From: Fimenecus sp045532175
GTDB taxonomy: Bacteria; Bacillota; Clostridia; Oscillospirales; Acutalibacteraceae
Assembly: GCA_045532175.1 (NCBI GenBank)
Contig: JAZSFK010000003.1
Coordinates: 1-64,000 of the forward strand
DNA: 64,000 nucleotides
Reading direction: 5' to 3'
Shown here: positions 15,979 through 25,041 of the stretch, one piece after another
How positions within the stretch are numbered: position 1 is the stretch's first letter
How the letters are laid out: each line of letters opens with the position of its first letter
Program-made: the position numbers and the translations under genes
The notes under the pieces: generated by a model
The model's input: only the letters and a program-made list of their open reading frames with translations
Database searches by the model: none
What the model was told of the DNA's origin: nothing

Positions 15979-18048
15979 TTATTCTTCTTCAACCTTTGCT
16001 TCAGCAATAACCTTTTCAACGATATTCTGCGGAGCCTGTTCGTAGCGAGTGAACTCAAATGAGAATGAGCCACGTCCTGCTGTTACTGAACGGAGAACTG
16101 TTGTAAAGTCACCCATTTCTGCCATTGGAACTTCTGCTGTAAGCTCCTGCATTCTTGGTTCATCAGCAGGTCCCATACCGAGAACTCTACCGCGACGTTT
16201 TGTGATATCGCCCATAATATCACCGAGGTTATCATCAGGCATACGAGCAACGAGTGTGCCGACAGGTTCAAGAATTGTTGGGTCAGCCTTTGGAATACCT
16301 GCCTTGTATGCAAGAGAAGCAGCCATCTTGAACGCCATTTCTGATGAGTCAACAGGGTGGTAAGAACCATCATAAAGAGTAGCTTTAACGCCTACCATTG
16401 GGTAACCTGCGAGAACGCCTTTAAGAACGCAACCACGAAGACCTTTTTCAACTGCAGGGAAGAAGTTCTTTGGAACTGCACCGCCGAAAACTTCTTCTGC
16501 GAAAATAAGCTCGTCGCTGTCGCAAGGCTCAAAGCGGATATGTACGTCACCGAACTGACCGTGACCACCTGACTGTTTCTTATGTTTACCCTGTGCTTCA
16601 GCAGATTTTCTGATTGTTTCTCTGTAAGCAACCTTTGGAACACTGAGGTCAACCTCTACGCCAAATTTATTCTTAAGTTTAGAAACGATAACGTCAAGAT
16701 GCTGTTCGCCAAGACCTGAAAGAACCTGTTCTTTTGTTTCCTTGTTGATTGTGAAGGAGATTGATGGGTCTTCTTCCATAAGTCTGAAAAGCCCCTGTGC
16801 TACCTTTTCTTCTTCACCCTTTTTACGAACATTAACTGCCATTGAAAGACAAGGATTTGGAGCATCAACACCTTGGAGAATTACAATATTCTTTGCATCG
16901 CAGAGTGTGTCACCTGTCTTAACACCTGCAAGTTTTGTAACAACACCGATATCTCCGGCAATAATCTCTTTTGCATCTTCCTGTTTGCCACCCTTAACAG
17001 TAACAAATTTACCCATCTTCTCAATCTCGCCTGTGCGAACATTGTAAGCCTGAGTATCAGCAGAAAGTTTACCTGAAACAACTTTGAAGAAAGACATTTT
17101 ACCAACGAATGGGTCAGCAACTGTCTTGAAGCAAACTGCTGCAAGAGGTCCGTTGATGTCACAAGGAAGAATAACATCTTCACCTGCTTCGTTCTTTGCT
17201 GTTTCGCCTGCATAACCGTAAGCACCCGGAACTGACCAAGCAAGGTTGTAAAGAAGTTGGTCAACACCTGCACCTGTAAGACCTGCAACTGCATAAACAG
17301 GGTAGATTGAACCGTCAAAAATACCTGTGCAAAGACCTTTAAGGATTTCGTCAGGAGTAAATGTTTCACCCTCGAAGAATTTTTCCATAAGTTCGTCGTC
17401 AGTTGTAGCAACTGCTTCCATAAATGCTGCTGTCATTTCTTCAATAACAGGGTCGTTAGGCATTGGGACTTTTGTTGCCTTACCTTCTGCATCATATTCA
17501 TAAGCCATACCTGTCATAAGGTTAACATATGATTTTGTGATGTTCCCTTCCATATAAGGAATGATTGTTGGGCAGAGTTTGTTACCGTAAACTTCTTTTA
17601 AAGCCTCAAAAGTCTTGTAGAAACTTCTGTGGTCAGAGTCAGTTTTTGTAATAGCAAAGAATTTTGCAAGACCACGTTTCTCAGCAGCCTTGAATGCCTT
17701 TTCTGTACCAACGTCAACGCCTGAACCTGCGCTTGTAACGATAAGCACTGCTTCTGCTGCACGAACTGCCTCTGCACTGCCGTTCTCAAAGTCAAAAAGA
17801 CCGGGAGCGTCAATAATATTTAACTTTGTGTTATCCCATTCAATAGCAGCCATTGCTGATGAAACTGATGACTTTCTTCTTTTTTCTTCTGCGTCAAAGT
17901 CGAGAACAGTATTTCCGTCTGCAACCTTACCAAGTCTGTCAGTAGCACCTGCTAAATAAAGCATTGCTTCACAAAGAGTAGTTTTTCCTTTTCCGCCGTG
18001 ACCTAACACAGCAATATTTCTGATGTTATTTGAGGTATAAGCTTTCAT
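15979..18048 (-). CDS. EF-G-like translational GTPase paralogue
   Basis: A 689-residue member of the elongation factor G superfamily with all five EF-G domains. It differs from canonical FusA: the P-loop is GHGGKGKT (16-23) rather than AHIDAGKT, the switch II motif is DAPG (80-83), and the base-recognition motif is TKTD (134-137) rather than NKxD. Such EF-G-like proteins are accessory paralogues in many Firmicutes; their role is unsettled (ribosome recycling or stress). A GGGAGG site lies 8 bases before ATG 18048. It is a single-gene unit divergent from murD. Confidence 0.9.
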   Translation of the reverse strand: MKAYTSNNIRNIAVLGHGGKGKTTLCEAMLYLAGATDRLGKVADGNTVLDFDAEEKRRKSSVSSAMAAIEWDNTKLNIIDAPGLFDFENGSAEAVRAAEAVLIVTSAGSGVDVGTEKAFKAAEKRGLAKFFAITKTDSDHRSFYKTFEALKEVYGNKLCPTIIPYMEGNITKSYVNLMTGMAYEYDAEGKATKVPMPNDPVIEEMTAAFMEAVATTDDELMEKFFEGETFTPDEILKGLCTGIFDGSIYPVYAVAGLTGAGVDQLLYNLAWSVPGAYGYAGETAKNEAGEDVILPCDINGPLAAVCFKTVADPFVGKMSFFKVVSGKLSADTQAYNVRTGEIEKMGKFVTVKGGKQEDAKEIIAGDIGVVTKLAGVKTGDTLCDAKNIVILQGVDAPNPCLSMAVNVRKKGEEEKVAQGLFRLMEEDPSISFTINKETKEQVLSGLGEQHLDVIVSKLKNKFGVEVDLSVPKVAYRETIRKSAEAQGKHKKQSGGHGQFGDVHIRFEPCDSDELIFAEEVFGGAVPKNFFPAVEKGLRGCVLKGVLAGYPMVGVKATLYDGSYHPVDSSEMAFKMAASLAYKAGIPKADPTILEPVGTLVARMPDDNLGDIMGDITKRRGRVLGMGPADEPRMQELTAEVPMAEMGDFTTVLRSVTAGRGSFSFEFTRYEQAPQNIVEKVIAEAKVEEE

Positions 18049-18120
18049 AAAGCGTGCCTCCCTTTCCTAAGTATGCCTTTTATGTGAAAAATATATAGAA
18101 TTTTTCAGCACGTTAAAGGA

Positions 18121-18149
18121 ATTATAGCATAATTGCCTAAACAATGCAA
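18121..18149 (-). promoter_or_regulatory. sigma-A promoter of the EF-G-like gene
   Basis: Minus strand TTGCAT (18149-18144), 17-base spacer, TATAAT (18126-18121). Confidence 0.7.
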
Positions 18150-18204
18150 CTATGTTTTACAAGTTTTTTTATATATTTATAAATATGTATATTACCCTTT
18201 TCTG

Positions 18205-18233
18205 TTGATTTTTCATTGAGATAATTGTATAAT
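18205..18233 (+). promoter_or_regulatory. sigma-A promoter of murD operon
   Basis: TTGATT (18205-18210), 17-base spacer, TATAAT (18228-18233). Confidence 0.75.
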
Positions 18234-18266
18234 CAATATATATACGGTTTTTAGGAGTGGCTTAAT

Positions 18267-19556
18267 ATGTTTCCACCAATTATTGAATTTTTAAAGGATA
18301 AAAAAGTGCTTATTCTCGGCTTTGGCAGAGAGGGCAGAAGCACATACAATTATATAAGAAAGTATCTTCCCGAAAAGTTACTTGCAATCGGTGACGGCAG
18401 AGAACAAAAAATCGACGATAACAATGTTGAGTATTACTGTGGTGAGGATTATCTTTCACATATCGGCAAGTTCGATGTTGTTATGAAAAGTCCCGGTATT
18501 TCTTTCGTAAATGTGGACGTTCCCGAAAATACTTATGTAACTTGTCAGACAGATTTATTTTTAAAATATGCACCTTGTAAGAAAATCGGTGTGACAGGCT
18601 CAAAGGGTAAAACAACAACCTCAACACTTACCTACAAAATGCTTTGTGCAGGTGGTGTGGATTGTGAACTTATGGGCAATATGGGACTTCCTGTGCTGGA
18701 TTACATTGAAGAAATGACGGATGATAAAATTGCAGTTATTGAAATGTCTTCACATCAGCTTGAGTTTACAAGAAATTCCCCCGATGTTTCAATTCTTACA
18801 AATATCTATGAGGAACATCTTGAACACTATAAGGGCGGAATGACAGGATATGTCAATGCAAAACTCAATATCGTAAGACATCAAAATGAAAATAATATCT
18901 TTATATATAACGGCACTCAAGGACTTAATCCGTATCTTGATTTGGATACAGTAAAATCAAACGCAATTGCAGTTAAAAAGGATGATTCTCTTCCCTTTGA
19001 AATTGATAATATTCACCTAGCAGGTGAACACAACCGCCACGATGTGCTTTATGCCTTTACTGCCGCATCAAAATTTGGCATAACAGCTGAAAATGCAAAA
19101 AAAGCTATTGACGACTTTGAAGGTATTGAGCATAGAATGGAAAATATTGGTATATATAGTAGTATAACATTTTATAACGATTGTATTGCCACAATTCCAC
19201 ATGCTGTTATGTGTGCGGTTAATGCAATTAAGGCAAATACTCTTATTATCGGCGGTAAGGACAGGGGAATTGACTACACAGATTTCGCAGTTGACCTTGA
19301 AAACAGCAATCTCGAAGTTGTTATCGGCACAAAGACCACAGGTCATAAGATTATTGATATGATGATTGCAAACGGTACAAAGAAAAATCTTATTAAAGCC
19401 GAAAATCTTGAAGAGGCAGTAAAATCTGCTTACGAAAACACAAAAAAAGACGGTGTTTGCATTTTGTCCCCTGCTGCATCAAGCTATAACGAGTATAAAA
19501 ACTTTGAGGAAAAGGGCAGACATTATAAAGAACTTGTTAAGAAATACGGAGTGTGA
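18267..19556 (+). CDS. murD: UDP-N-acetylmuramoylalanine--D-glutamate ligase
   Basis: Adds D-Glu to UDP-MurNAc-L-Ala in peptidoglycan precursor synthesis. The 429-residue protein has a Rossmann-like N-terminus (VLILGFGREGRS), the Mur-ligase ATP motif GSKGKTTT (111-118), MSSHQLE, and EHRMENIG in the C-terminal domain. It lies outside any visible division/cell-wall cluster and is followed 4 bases later by a Nudix gene, so the three genes murD-nudix-maf form one operon. Confidence 0.92.
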   Translation: MFPPIIEFLKDKKVLILGFGREGRSTYNYIRKYLPEKLLAIGDGREQKIDDNNVEYYCGEDYLSHIGKFDVVMKSPGISFVNVDVPENTYVTCQTDLFLKYAPCKKIGVTGSKGKTTTSTLTYKMLCAGGVDCELMGNMGLPVLDYIEEMTDDKIAVIEMSSHQLEFTRNSPDVSILTNIYEEHLEHYKGGMTGYVNAKLNIVRHQNENNIFIYNGTQGLNPYLDLDTVKSNAIAVKKDDSLPFEIDNIHLAGEHNRHDVLYAFTAASKFGITAENAKKAIDDFEGIEHRMENIGIYSSITFYNDCIATIPHAVMCAVNAIKANTLIIGGKDRGIDYTDFAVDLENSNLEVVIGTKTTGHKIIDMMIANGTKKNLIKAENLEEAVKSAYENTKKDGVCILSPAASSYNEYKNFEEKGRHYKELVKKYGV

Positions 19557-19560
19557 ATTT

Positions 19561-20106
19561 ATGGATTTAACAGAAAAGCAAATAAGCTATAAATATGAGT
19601 TTCAGGGTAAAATTGTAAATCTTCGTGTTGATGATGCTCTTCTTCCAAACGGCACAACTGCAAAAAGAGAAATTGTTGAGCATAACGGCGGTGTTTGCGT
19701 AGCACCACTTGATAATGAATATAATCTCTATTTTGTAAAGCAATTCCGTTATCCATATATGGAAATCGTTACGGAATTACCTGCAGGCAAACTTGAAAAA
19801 GGCGAAGACCCGTTTGAGGCAGGAAAAAGAGAGTTAAAAGAAGAAACAGGCGCAGTTGCGAATAAATATATGAGTTTAGGAAAACTCTATCCCACACCCG
19901 GTTATTGTGGCGAAATAATTCATATGTATCTTGCAACGGACCTCGAATTCGGTGAACAAAATCCTGACGAAGACGAATTTTTGGAGGTTTATAAAATTCC
20001 ACTGGCAGAAGCAGTACGAATGGTAATGAACGGAGAACTGCCTGACAGTAAAACACAGACAATGATTCTGAAAATCAATCAACTTAAAAACGAGGGTAAA
20101 ATATGA
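19561..20106 (+). CDS. Nudix hydrolase, ADP-ribose pyrophosphatase type
   Basis: A 181-residue Nudix enzyme that likely hydrolyses ADP-ribose or related nucleoside diphosphate sugars. The Nudix box is GKLEKGEDPFEAGKRELKEE followed by TG, with the expected Gly, Glu and REL/EE residues. The upstream LPAG motif fits the NudF/ADPRase subgroup. ATG 19561 has GGAGTG 7-8 bases upstream, within the end of murD; the frame extends further upstream inside murD without support. It overlaps maf by four bases. Confidence 0.9.
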   Translation: MDLTEKQISYKYEFQGKIVNLRVDDALLPNGTTAKREIVEHNGGVCVAPLDNEYNLYFVKQFRYPYMEIVTELPAGKLEKGEDPFEAGKRELKEETGAVANKYMSLGKLYPTPGYCGEIIHMYLATDLEFGEQNPDEDEFLEVYKIPLAEAVRMVMNGELPDSKTQTMILKINQLKNEGKI

Positions 20107-20654
20107 AAATAGTTCTTGCATCAAAATCTCCCAGAAGAAGTGAAATTCTGAAAAACGCAGGGATTGATTTTACAGTTCGTGTTGCAGATGCGGACGAAAC
20201 CATCCCCGATGGTACAAAGCCTCAGGATGCGGTTGTTTTTCTTGCTGCAAGAAAGGCTATGGCGGTTGAAAGAGCAGAGGATGAATTAGTTCTTGGTGCA
20301 GATACGGTTGTTGTTCTTGACAATAAGGTTTTAGGCAAACCGAAAGACAGGGAAGATGCCTACAATATGCTTCGCAGTCTTTCAGGCAGAGTTCATTCCG
20401 TTTTTACAGGTGTATGTGCAATAGGAAATGGTGTTTCCATAACCTTCGCAGAAGAGACGAAGGTGGAATTTCTTCCGCTTACCGATAAAGAAATATATAA
20501 CTATATAGATTCGAATGAACCATACGACAAAGCCGGTGCTTACGGTATTCAGGGACTTGCTTCAAAATTTGTCCGTGGTATAGAGGGGGACTATTTCAAT
20601 GTCGTTGGTTTGCCCATAAGCAGAATTTATGAAAAGATTTTTACAAAACTGTAA
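20103..20654 (+). CDS. maf: Maf-family nucleoside triphosphate pyrophosphatase
   Basis: A 183-residue house-cleaning enzyme that hydrolyses non-canonical nucleotides such as dTTP/UTP or modified bases. Family motifs: LASKSPRRSEIL at the N-terminus, GADTVVVLDNKVLGKPKD, and DKAGAYGIQG. It overlaps the Nudix gene by ATGA, so two nucleotide-sanitising enzymes are translationally coupled. Confidence 0.93.
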   Translation: MKIVLASKSPRRSEILKNAGIDFTVRVADADETIPDGTKPQDAVVFLAARKAMAVERAEDELVLGADTVVVLDNKVLGKPKDREDAYNMLRSLSGRVHSVFTGVCAIGNGVSITFAEETKVEFLPLTDKEIYNYIDSNEPYDKAGAYGIQGLASKFVRGIEGDYFNVVGLPISRIYEKIFTKL

Positions 20655-20662
20655 AATATCCA

Positions 20663-20691
20663 TTGACATTTTAAATTTTTTGTAGTAAATT
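20663..20691 (+). promoter_or_regulatory. sigma-A promoter
   Basis: TTGACA (20663-20668), 17-base spacer, TAAATT (20686-20691), for the tandem paralogues. Confidence 0.65.
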
Positions 20692-20735
20692 TAAGTGTGT
20701 GTATGTTACATATAACATGAAAGGGGAGCCCTATT

Positions 20736-21701
20736 ATGGCTAAAAAGATTTTAACACCCGAAGAAGTAAAGGCTAAAATTGAGAAAAAAGAAGCTAAAAA
20801 CAAATTATTCTTCGGCACATTCACAAAGGCATTGGCAGTATTCCTTGCTATCGTAGTTGCTTATTCACTTGTTTCAATCAGTTTCACACTTCCTTCAATG
20901 GTTCTTGGTGGCGGTGCTGGTAATGCAGGTGCAGCAAACAGCGGTGCTACACAGGAAAATGGTACAGTTCAGGAAGATACATTGATTCAGGGTGGCGACA
21001 GTGAAATTACTGACTCTGAAGGTAACGTAATGACTCAGGCTGACGTTATCAACTACATCAATGACATAACAGCTAAGGCAGCTAAAGGTAATTACAAATG
21101 GGCAAGAAAGTCTTGGTACACAAGTCCTCTTGACGTAGGTAGCGCAACATCTACTCTTAACAGAATTATTCAGATGGTTGATAAGAACGCATCTCTTGAC
21201 TCTGTTGTTGGCGGATTCCTTGCAATTTCAGGTAAGGAAAGCGACCCTGCATGGGAAGCAGACGTTAAGGGCGGACAGCTTCCGTCAGGCACAAAGATGA
21301 ACAACGAGAAGTTCCTCTTCAAGGGCTTTACACTTACAGAAGCTGACGTTAAGGCTATGAGCGTTGACGGCAATACATATATGTTCCAGCTTAATGGTTG
21401 TAAGAGTCCACAAAAGGACGGTTCAAATGCTCTTAACCGTGTAACAAACGACTTCATCACAAAGGACGAAGTTGCAAAGGGTGTTGCAGACGGACTTGGT
21501 TCACTTTCAAATATGATTACAATCAACTCTCTTGACGTTGACTACACAGCAATTCTTGTAGAACTTGTTGTTGAAAATGACGCACTTAAGAGTGCTACAA
21601 TTTCTTATGATATGACAGTTAACTCTCTTAAACTCAAAGCAGGTTTTGACATTGAGGGTAAGGGTGCAGGCAAGATGACTGTAACTTATACATTTGCTTA
21701 A
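20736..21701 (+). CDS. membrane-anchored protein of unknown function, paralogue A
   Basis: A 321-residue protein with a lysine-rich cytoplasmic start, one transmembrane segment (about 29-52) and a Gly/Ala/Asn/Gln-rich linker. The extracellular domain has no family I recognise. Landmarks shared with the next gene: DVGSATSTLNRIIQMVDKNA, SVVGGFLAIS, and NALNRVTNDFITKDEV. Two cysteine or metal motifs are absent, and no catalytic signature is visible. The domain ends in alternating hydrophobic residues (SYDMTVNSLKLKAGFDI), suggesting a beta structure. It has an AAAGGGGAG ribosome-binding site and its own promoter. Confidence 0.85.
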   Translation: MAKKILTPEEVKAKIEKKEAKNKLFFGTFTKALAVFLAIVVAYSLVSISFTLPSMVLGGGAGNAGAANSGATQENGTVQEDTLIQGGDSEITDSEGNVMTQADVINYINDITAKAAKGNYKWARKSWYTSPLDVGSATSTLNRIIQMVDKNASLDSVVGGFLAISGKESDPAWEADVKGGQLPSGTKMNNEKFLFKGFTLTEADVKAMSVDGNTYMFQLNGCKSPQKDGSNALNRVTNDFITKDEVAKGVADGLGSLSNMITINSLDVDYTAILVELVVENDALKSATISYDMTVNSLKLKAGFDIEGKGAGKMTVTYTFA

Positions 21702-21723
21702 TTTTTGAAAGGAGAACTTAAAT

Positions 21724-22674
21724 ATGGCAAAACAGAAGAAGCCTTTAAGCCCTGAACAGGCAGAAATTAAGGCAATGAAAAAAGAGAAAAATTCAAAGGG
21801 TTGGACAAAATTCTGGGCAATCCTTCTCGCATTAGTTCTTGCAGCAGGTACATTTGTAGTTGGCCAGACAGTTGCTAAAAAAGCAGTTGAAGCAGCAGGC
21901 GCAAATGCCGGTGCAGCAGGCGGACAGGCACAGGGCGGTGCATCAACAGACGAACAGTTAAACGCAAATGACGAAAACCTTCTTGGTGGCGAGGAGCTTC
22001 CTGAAGGCGAACAGCCAGGTGAAGAAGGCGGCGTAGCTTTCACAAAAGACAATGCTCATGAAATGTTCAACACATGGACTGCAGCAGCTGCAAAGTCAAG
22101 CTATAAGTTCACACGTGTTTGTGCTTACACTCCTGACGGTGCTATCGACGTTGGTAACGCAACAGATACACTTAACGGCGTTATTCAGACAATTGACAAA
22201 AACGCATCACTCAGCACAGTTGTTGGCGGATTCCTCGGAATCGGTAACAGAGAAGGCGACGTTAAGAACGGTCAAATTCCTGAGGGTATGAATGAACAGT
22301 ATGCTCTTAAAGCAATGCAGCTTACAGCAGCAGACATTAAGGCAGCAGCTAAGAGTGGTAACACTTACAAGGTACAGCTTAATGCTTGTGCTAACCCAAA
22401 GAAAGACAATTCTAACGCACTCAGCCGTGCAACAAATGACTTCTTTACACATGAAGAAGTTGTTAAGGGAATTTCAGACCTTACAAATTTGATTAAGGTT
22501 ACATCAACAGACGTTCAGTACACATCAATTCTCCTTACAGCAACAGTTGAAGGCGACAAGATGACAAGTCTTGAAATTTCTTACACATTTGCTGCAACAA
22601 TGAACCTTAAAGTTGGTTTTGCTATCTCCGGTAACGGTAAAGCTACAAACAAGATTACTTACACAATTGCATAA
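21724..22674 (+). CDS. membrane-anchored protein of unknown function, paralogue B
   Basis: A 316-residue tandem paralogue of the preceding gene, 22 bases downstream with an AAAGGAG site. Same layout: basic N-terminus, transmembrane segment (about 28-50), a low-complexity Gly/Ala/Gln/Glu linker, and an extracellular domain. The domain repeats the landmarks DVGNATDTLNGVIQTIDKNA, TVVGGFLGIG and NALSRATNDFFTHEEV. The pair probably arose by duplication and is co-transcribed. High use of Ala/Gly and frequent T-rich codons suggest good expression. Function unknown. Confidence 0.85.
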   Translation: MAKQKKPLSPEQAEIKAMKKEKNSKGWTKFWAILLALVLAAGTFVVGQTVAKKAVEAAGANAGAAGGQAQGGASTDEQLNANDENLLGGEELPEGEQPGEEGGVAFTKDNAHEMFNTWTAAAAKSSYKFTRVCAYTPDGAIDVGNATDTLNGVIQTIDKNASLSTVVGGFLGIGNREGDVKNGQIPEGMNEQYALKAMQLTAADIKAAAKSGNTYKVQLNACANPKKDNSNALSRATNDFFTHEEVVKGISDLTNLIKVTSTDVQYTSILLTATVEGDKMTSLEISYTFAATMNLKVGFAISGNGKATNKITYTIA

Positions 22675-22699
22675 TTTTGTTTGACACAACAAAAATTTA

Positions 22700-22730
22700 C
22701 GGCACTATCGAAAGATGGTGCCGTTTTTTC
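22700..22730 (+). terminator. Rho-independent terminator
   Basis: CGGCACTATC/GATGGTGCCG stem with GAAA loop, then six T. Confidence 0.9.
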
Positions 22731-22779
22731 TTGCTCATTATTCACAAATAAATTGAATATAATTCGGTAAAGTGCGTTA

Positions 22780-22808
22780 TTGTAATAATCCTTCTTTTAT
22801 TGTATAAT
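22780..22808 (+). promoter_or_regulatory. sigma-A promoter of the hydrogenase-sensor operon
   Basis: TTGTAA (22780-22785), 17-base spacer, TATAAT (22803-22808). Confidence 0.65.
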
Positions 22809-22846
22809 CATTATGTATATCTGACAGAAAGTCGGGAGGAAGAATT

Positions 22847-23197
22847 ATGAAAGTATATGAAATTAAGGAAATTCTTGACGCAGAGGTTATTTGCGGAGAG
22901 GAATATATGGACCGTGACGTCTTCACAGCTTGCGGAAGCGATATGATGAGTGACGTACTGGCATACGTAAAGGAACAGGCAGTGCTTCTTTCAGGTCTTG
23001 TAAATCCACAGGTAGTGAGAACTGCTGAAATGATGGATATGCAATGTATCGTCTTTGTTCGTGGTAAACAGCCTGACCAGGGTATTATTGATTTGGCAAA
23101 GGACCGTGACATTGTCCTTATGTCCACAAAACAAGCTATGTTCGCTTCCTGTGGAATGCTTTATGAAAAAGGCCTCAGAGGAGGCGCTATGAAATGA
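22847..23197 (+). CDS. DRTGG-domain protein (first copy)
   Basis: A 116-residue protein of the DRTGG family, a small alpha/beta domain found in CBS/phosphotransacetylase-like regulators and often near [FeFe]-hydrogenase genes. The segment ACGSDMMSDVLAYVKEQAVLL matches the family core. It overlaps the ATPase gene by 4 bases. A ligand-sensing role is likely from context but unproven. Confidence 0.8.
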   Translation: MKVYEIKEILDAEVICGEEYMDRDVFTACGSDMMSDVLAYVKEQAVLLSGLVNPQVVRTAEMMDMQCIVFVRGKQPDQGIIDLAKDRDIVLMSTKQAMFASCGMLYEKGLRGGAMK

Positions 23198-23616
23198 GCA
23201 ATTTAACTCTTCATTTTGATGTTCCCGGTGATGATTTTACCCGTGCCGGAGAGGCGTCAGGAAAAGTGAAAAAGACCTTAAAGGATTTAGGTTTTAATCC
23301 TGAGGTTGTAAGAAAATGTGTAATTGCTCTTTACGAAGCAGAAATTAACCTTGTTATTCATGCAGGTGGCGGAGAGATTGACGTGGAAATTTCTCCTGAA
23401 TGTGTTAGTATGGTACTTGCTGACAAGGGACCGGGTATTCCCGACGTGGAACTTGCTATGAAGGAAGGATATTCAACTGCACCCGATAATGTTCGTTCTC
23501 TGGGCTTTGGTGCAGGTATGGGACTTCCGAATATCAAAAAATACACCGACGAAATGAAAATTGATTCAACTGTCGGTGTTGGCACAACAATGTACCTAAA
23601 GGTAATCACCTCATAA
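23194..23616 (+). CDS. anti-sigma-factor-type ATP-binding protein (HATPase)
   Basis: A 140-residue stand-alone GHKL ATPase domain of the RsbW/SpoIIAB type. The N box is YEAEINLVIHA, the G1 box DKGPGIPD, and the G2 box GFGAGMGLPNIKK. Such proteins bind ATP and act as serine kinases or partner-switching regulators. No sigma factor or anti-anti-sigma partner lies next to it; instead it sits between a DRTGG protein and a hydrogenase-like sensor. Confidence 0.88.
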   Translation: MSNLTLHFDVPGDDFTRAGEASGKVKKTLKDLGFNPEVVRKCVIALYEAEINLVIHAGGGEIDVEISPECVSMVLADKGPGIPDVELAMKEGYSTAPDNVRSLGFGAGMGLPNIKKYTDEMKIDSTVGVGTTMYLKVITS

Positions 23617-23628
23617 ATTTTAGGCATA

Positions 23629-23682
23629 AGTATTGGCGAGAAATTTTTTGCCGTTCCGTCCCAAAATTCTTTCGCCAATACT
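23629..23682. repeat. inverted repeat between ATPase and hydrogenase genes
   Basis: Perfect 11-base arms AGTATTGGCGA (23629-23639) and TCGCCAATACT (23672-23682), with weaker pairing continuing inward (AAATTTTTTG against CCAAAATTC). It lies inside the 129-base gap of the operon. No T-run follows, so a role in mRNA processing or as a dispersed palindrome is possible. Confidence 0.65.
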
Positions 23683-23745
23683 CATACCACGATTTATTCA
23701 GCGATTACAAAAAATTGTTTTCAGTAAGTGATTGGAGTAACAGAA

Positions 23746-25041
23746 ATGAACGAAACTTATTTCCATTCCGTGCGACTTGATGCGGAAAAGTGTAAGGGCT
23801 GTGTAAGATGTCTTAAGCGTTGCCCAACAAATGCTATCCGTGTTCGTGACGGAAAGGCATATATTCTTTCAGACCGTTGTATTGACTGTGGCGAATGTAT
23901 AAGAATTTGTCCTCATCACGCAAAGTATGCTGAAAAATATTCTCTTAATGAAATTCTTGAATATAAATACAGAATTGCTGTACCTGCACCATCCTTATAT
24001 GGTCAGTTCAATAATCTTGACGACCCGAACTATGTGTTGACGGGTCTTAAAAGATTGGGATTTGATGACGTTTTTGAGGTTTCCAAGGGTGCGGAATTAG
24101 TCAGCGAGGCAACAAGGCTGATTCTTTCAATGAATAAAACCAAAAAGCCTTTGATTTCTTCCGCCTGTCCGGCTATTGTCAGGCTTATAAGAGTTCGTTT
24201 CCCAAATCTTATTGAGAATGTTCTCGACCTTAATGCCCCAATGGAAGAGGCTGCACGACTTGCTCGTATAAAAGCACGTGAGGAAACCGGCCTTTCTGAC
24301 GAAGAAATAGGTGTTTTCTTCATAACTCCGTGTACCGCAAAGATTTCATCAATCAAGCAACCGATTTGCAATGGCAAATCAAATATCAACGGGGTTCTTG
24401 CTATCAAGGATATTTACCCTGTACTTGTTCAGCAGATGGATAAAATCATTGAACTTGAGGATTTAAGCGATTCGGGACTTATCGGCGTTGGTTGGGCTTC
24501 ATCCGGCGGTGAGTCTGCTGCACTTCTTAAAGAAAGATATCTTGCAGCGGATGGTATTGAAAACGTCATCAAGGTTCTTGAGGAGTTAGAGGATGAAAAG
24601 CTTAACGACCTTGAATTTATTGAACTTAATGCTTGTTCAGGCGGATGTGTCGGAGGACCCTTGACTGTTGAAAATCCTTTTGTCGCAAAAGCCAGATTGC
24701 AAAGACTCCGTAAATATATGCCTGTTTCTTGCAATCACCTTGAATACGATTCCGTTCCAAGGGAGATGTACTGGCAAAAACCACTTGAGGCAGCACCTTG
24801 GAAACTTGCAGACAATGTTTTCGAGGCTATGCAGAAAATGACGGAAATCAAGGAGCTTGAAAGCACTTTGCCGGGACTTGACTGCGGAATGTGCGGTTCA
24901 CCGTCCTGTCATTGCTTTGCAGAGGATGTTGTGAGAGGTGCAGCGGACAGACACGACTGTATCTTTGCCATGAGAAACAGAGAAGGTGCGGAAAACTTTA
25001 TTCCAAAGCCGTTCCGTACTGAAAATAAAGAGGAAAAATAA
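23746..25041 (+). CDS. sensory-type [FeFe]-hydrogenase (group D/C-like) with 2[4Fe-4S] ferredoxin domain
   Basis: A 431-residue protein. The N-terminal ferredoxin domain has two CxxCxxCxxxC sets (C16/19/22/26 and C45/48/51/55). The hydrogenase domain keeps four H-cluster cysteines: C141 in SSACPA, C196 in TPCTAK, C297 and C301 in NACSGGC. The position of the proton-relay cysteine of catalytic enzymes (TSCCP) is alanine (A140). This is as reported for putative sensory group D enzymes. A C-terminal CGMCGSPSC...C motif adds a further Fe-S site. ATG 23746 has GGAG 8 bases upstream; the in-frame GTG 23728 has none. Neighbours with signalling domains support a redox or H2-sensing role. Confidence 0.88.
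   Translation: MNETYFHSVRLDAEKCKGCVRCLKRCPTNAIRVRDGKAYILSDRCIDCGECIRICPHHAKYAEKYSLNEILEYKYRIAVPAPSLYGQFNNLDDPNYVLTGLKRLGFDDVFEVSKGAELVSEATRLILSMNKTKKPLISSACPAIVRLIRVRFPNLIENVLDLNAPMEEAARLARIKAREETGLSDEEIGVFFITPCTAKISSIKQPICNGKSNINGVLAIKDIYPVLVQQMDKIIELEDLSDSGLIGVGWASSGGESAALLKERYLAADGIENVIKVLEELEDEKLNDLEFIELNACSGGCVGGPLTVENPFVAKARLQRLRKYMPVSCNHLEYDSVPREMYWQKPLEAAPWKLADNVFEAMQKMTEIKELESTLPGLDCGMCGSPSCHCFAEDVVRGAADRHDCIFAMRNREGAENFIPKPFRTENKEEK

Noticed and set aside
23746..25041. Catalytic group A [FeFe]-hydrogenase
   Set aside because: The L1 motif has Ala in place of the proton-relay Cys and the operon lacks energy-coupling subunits.
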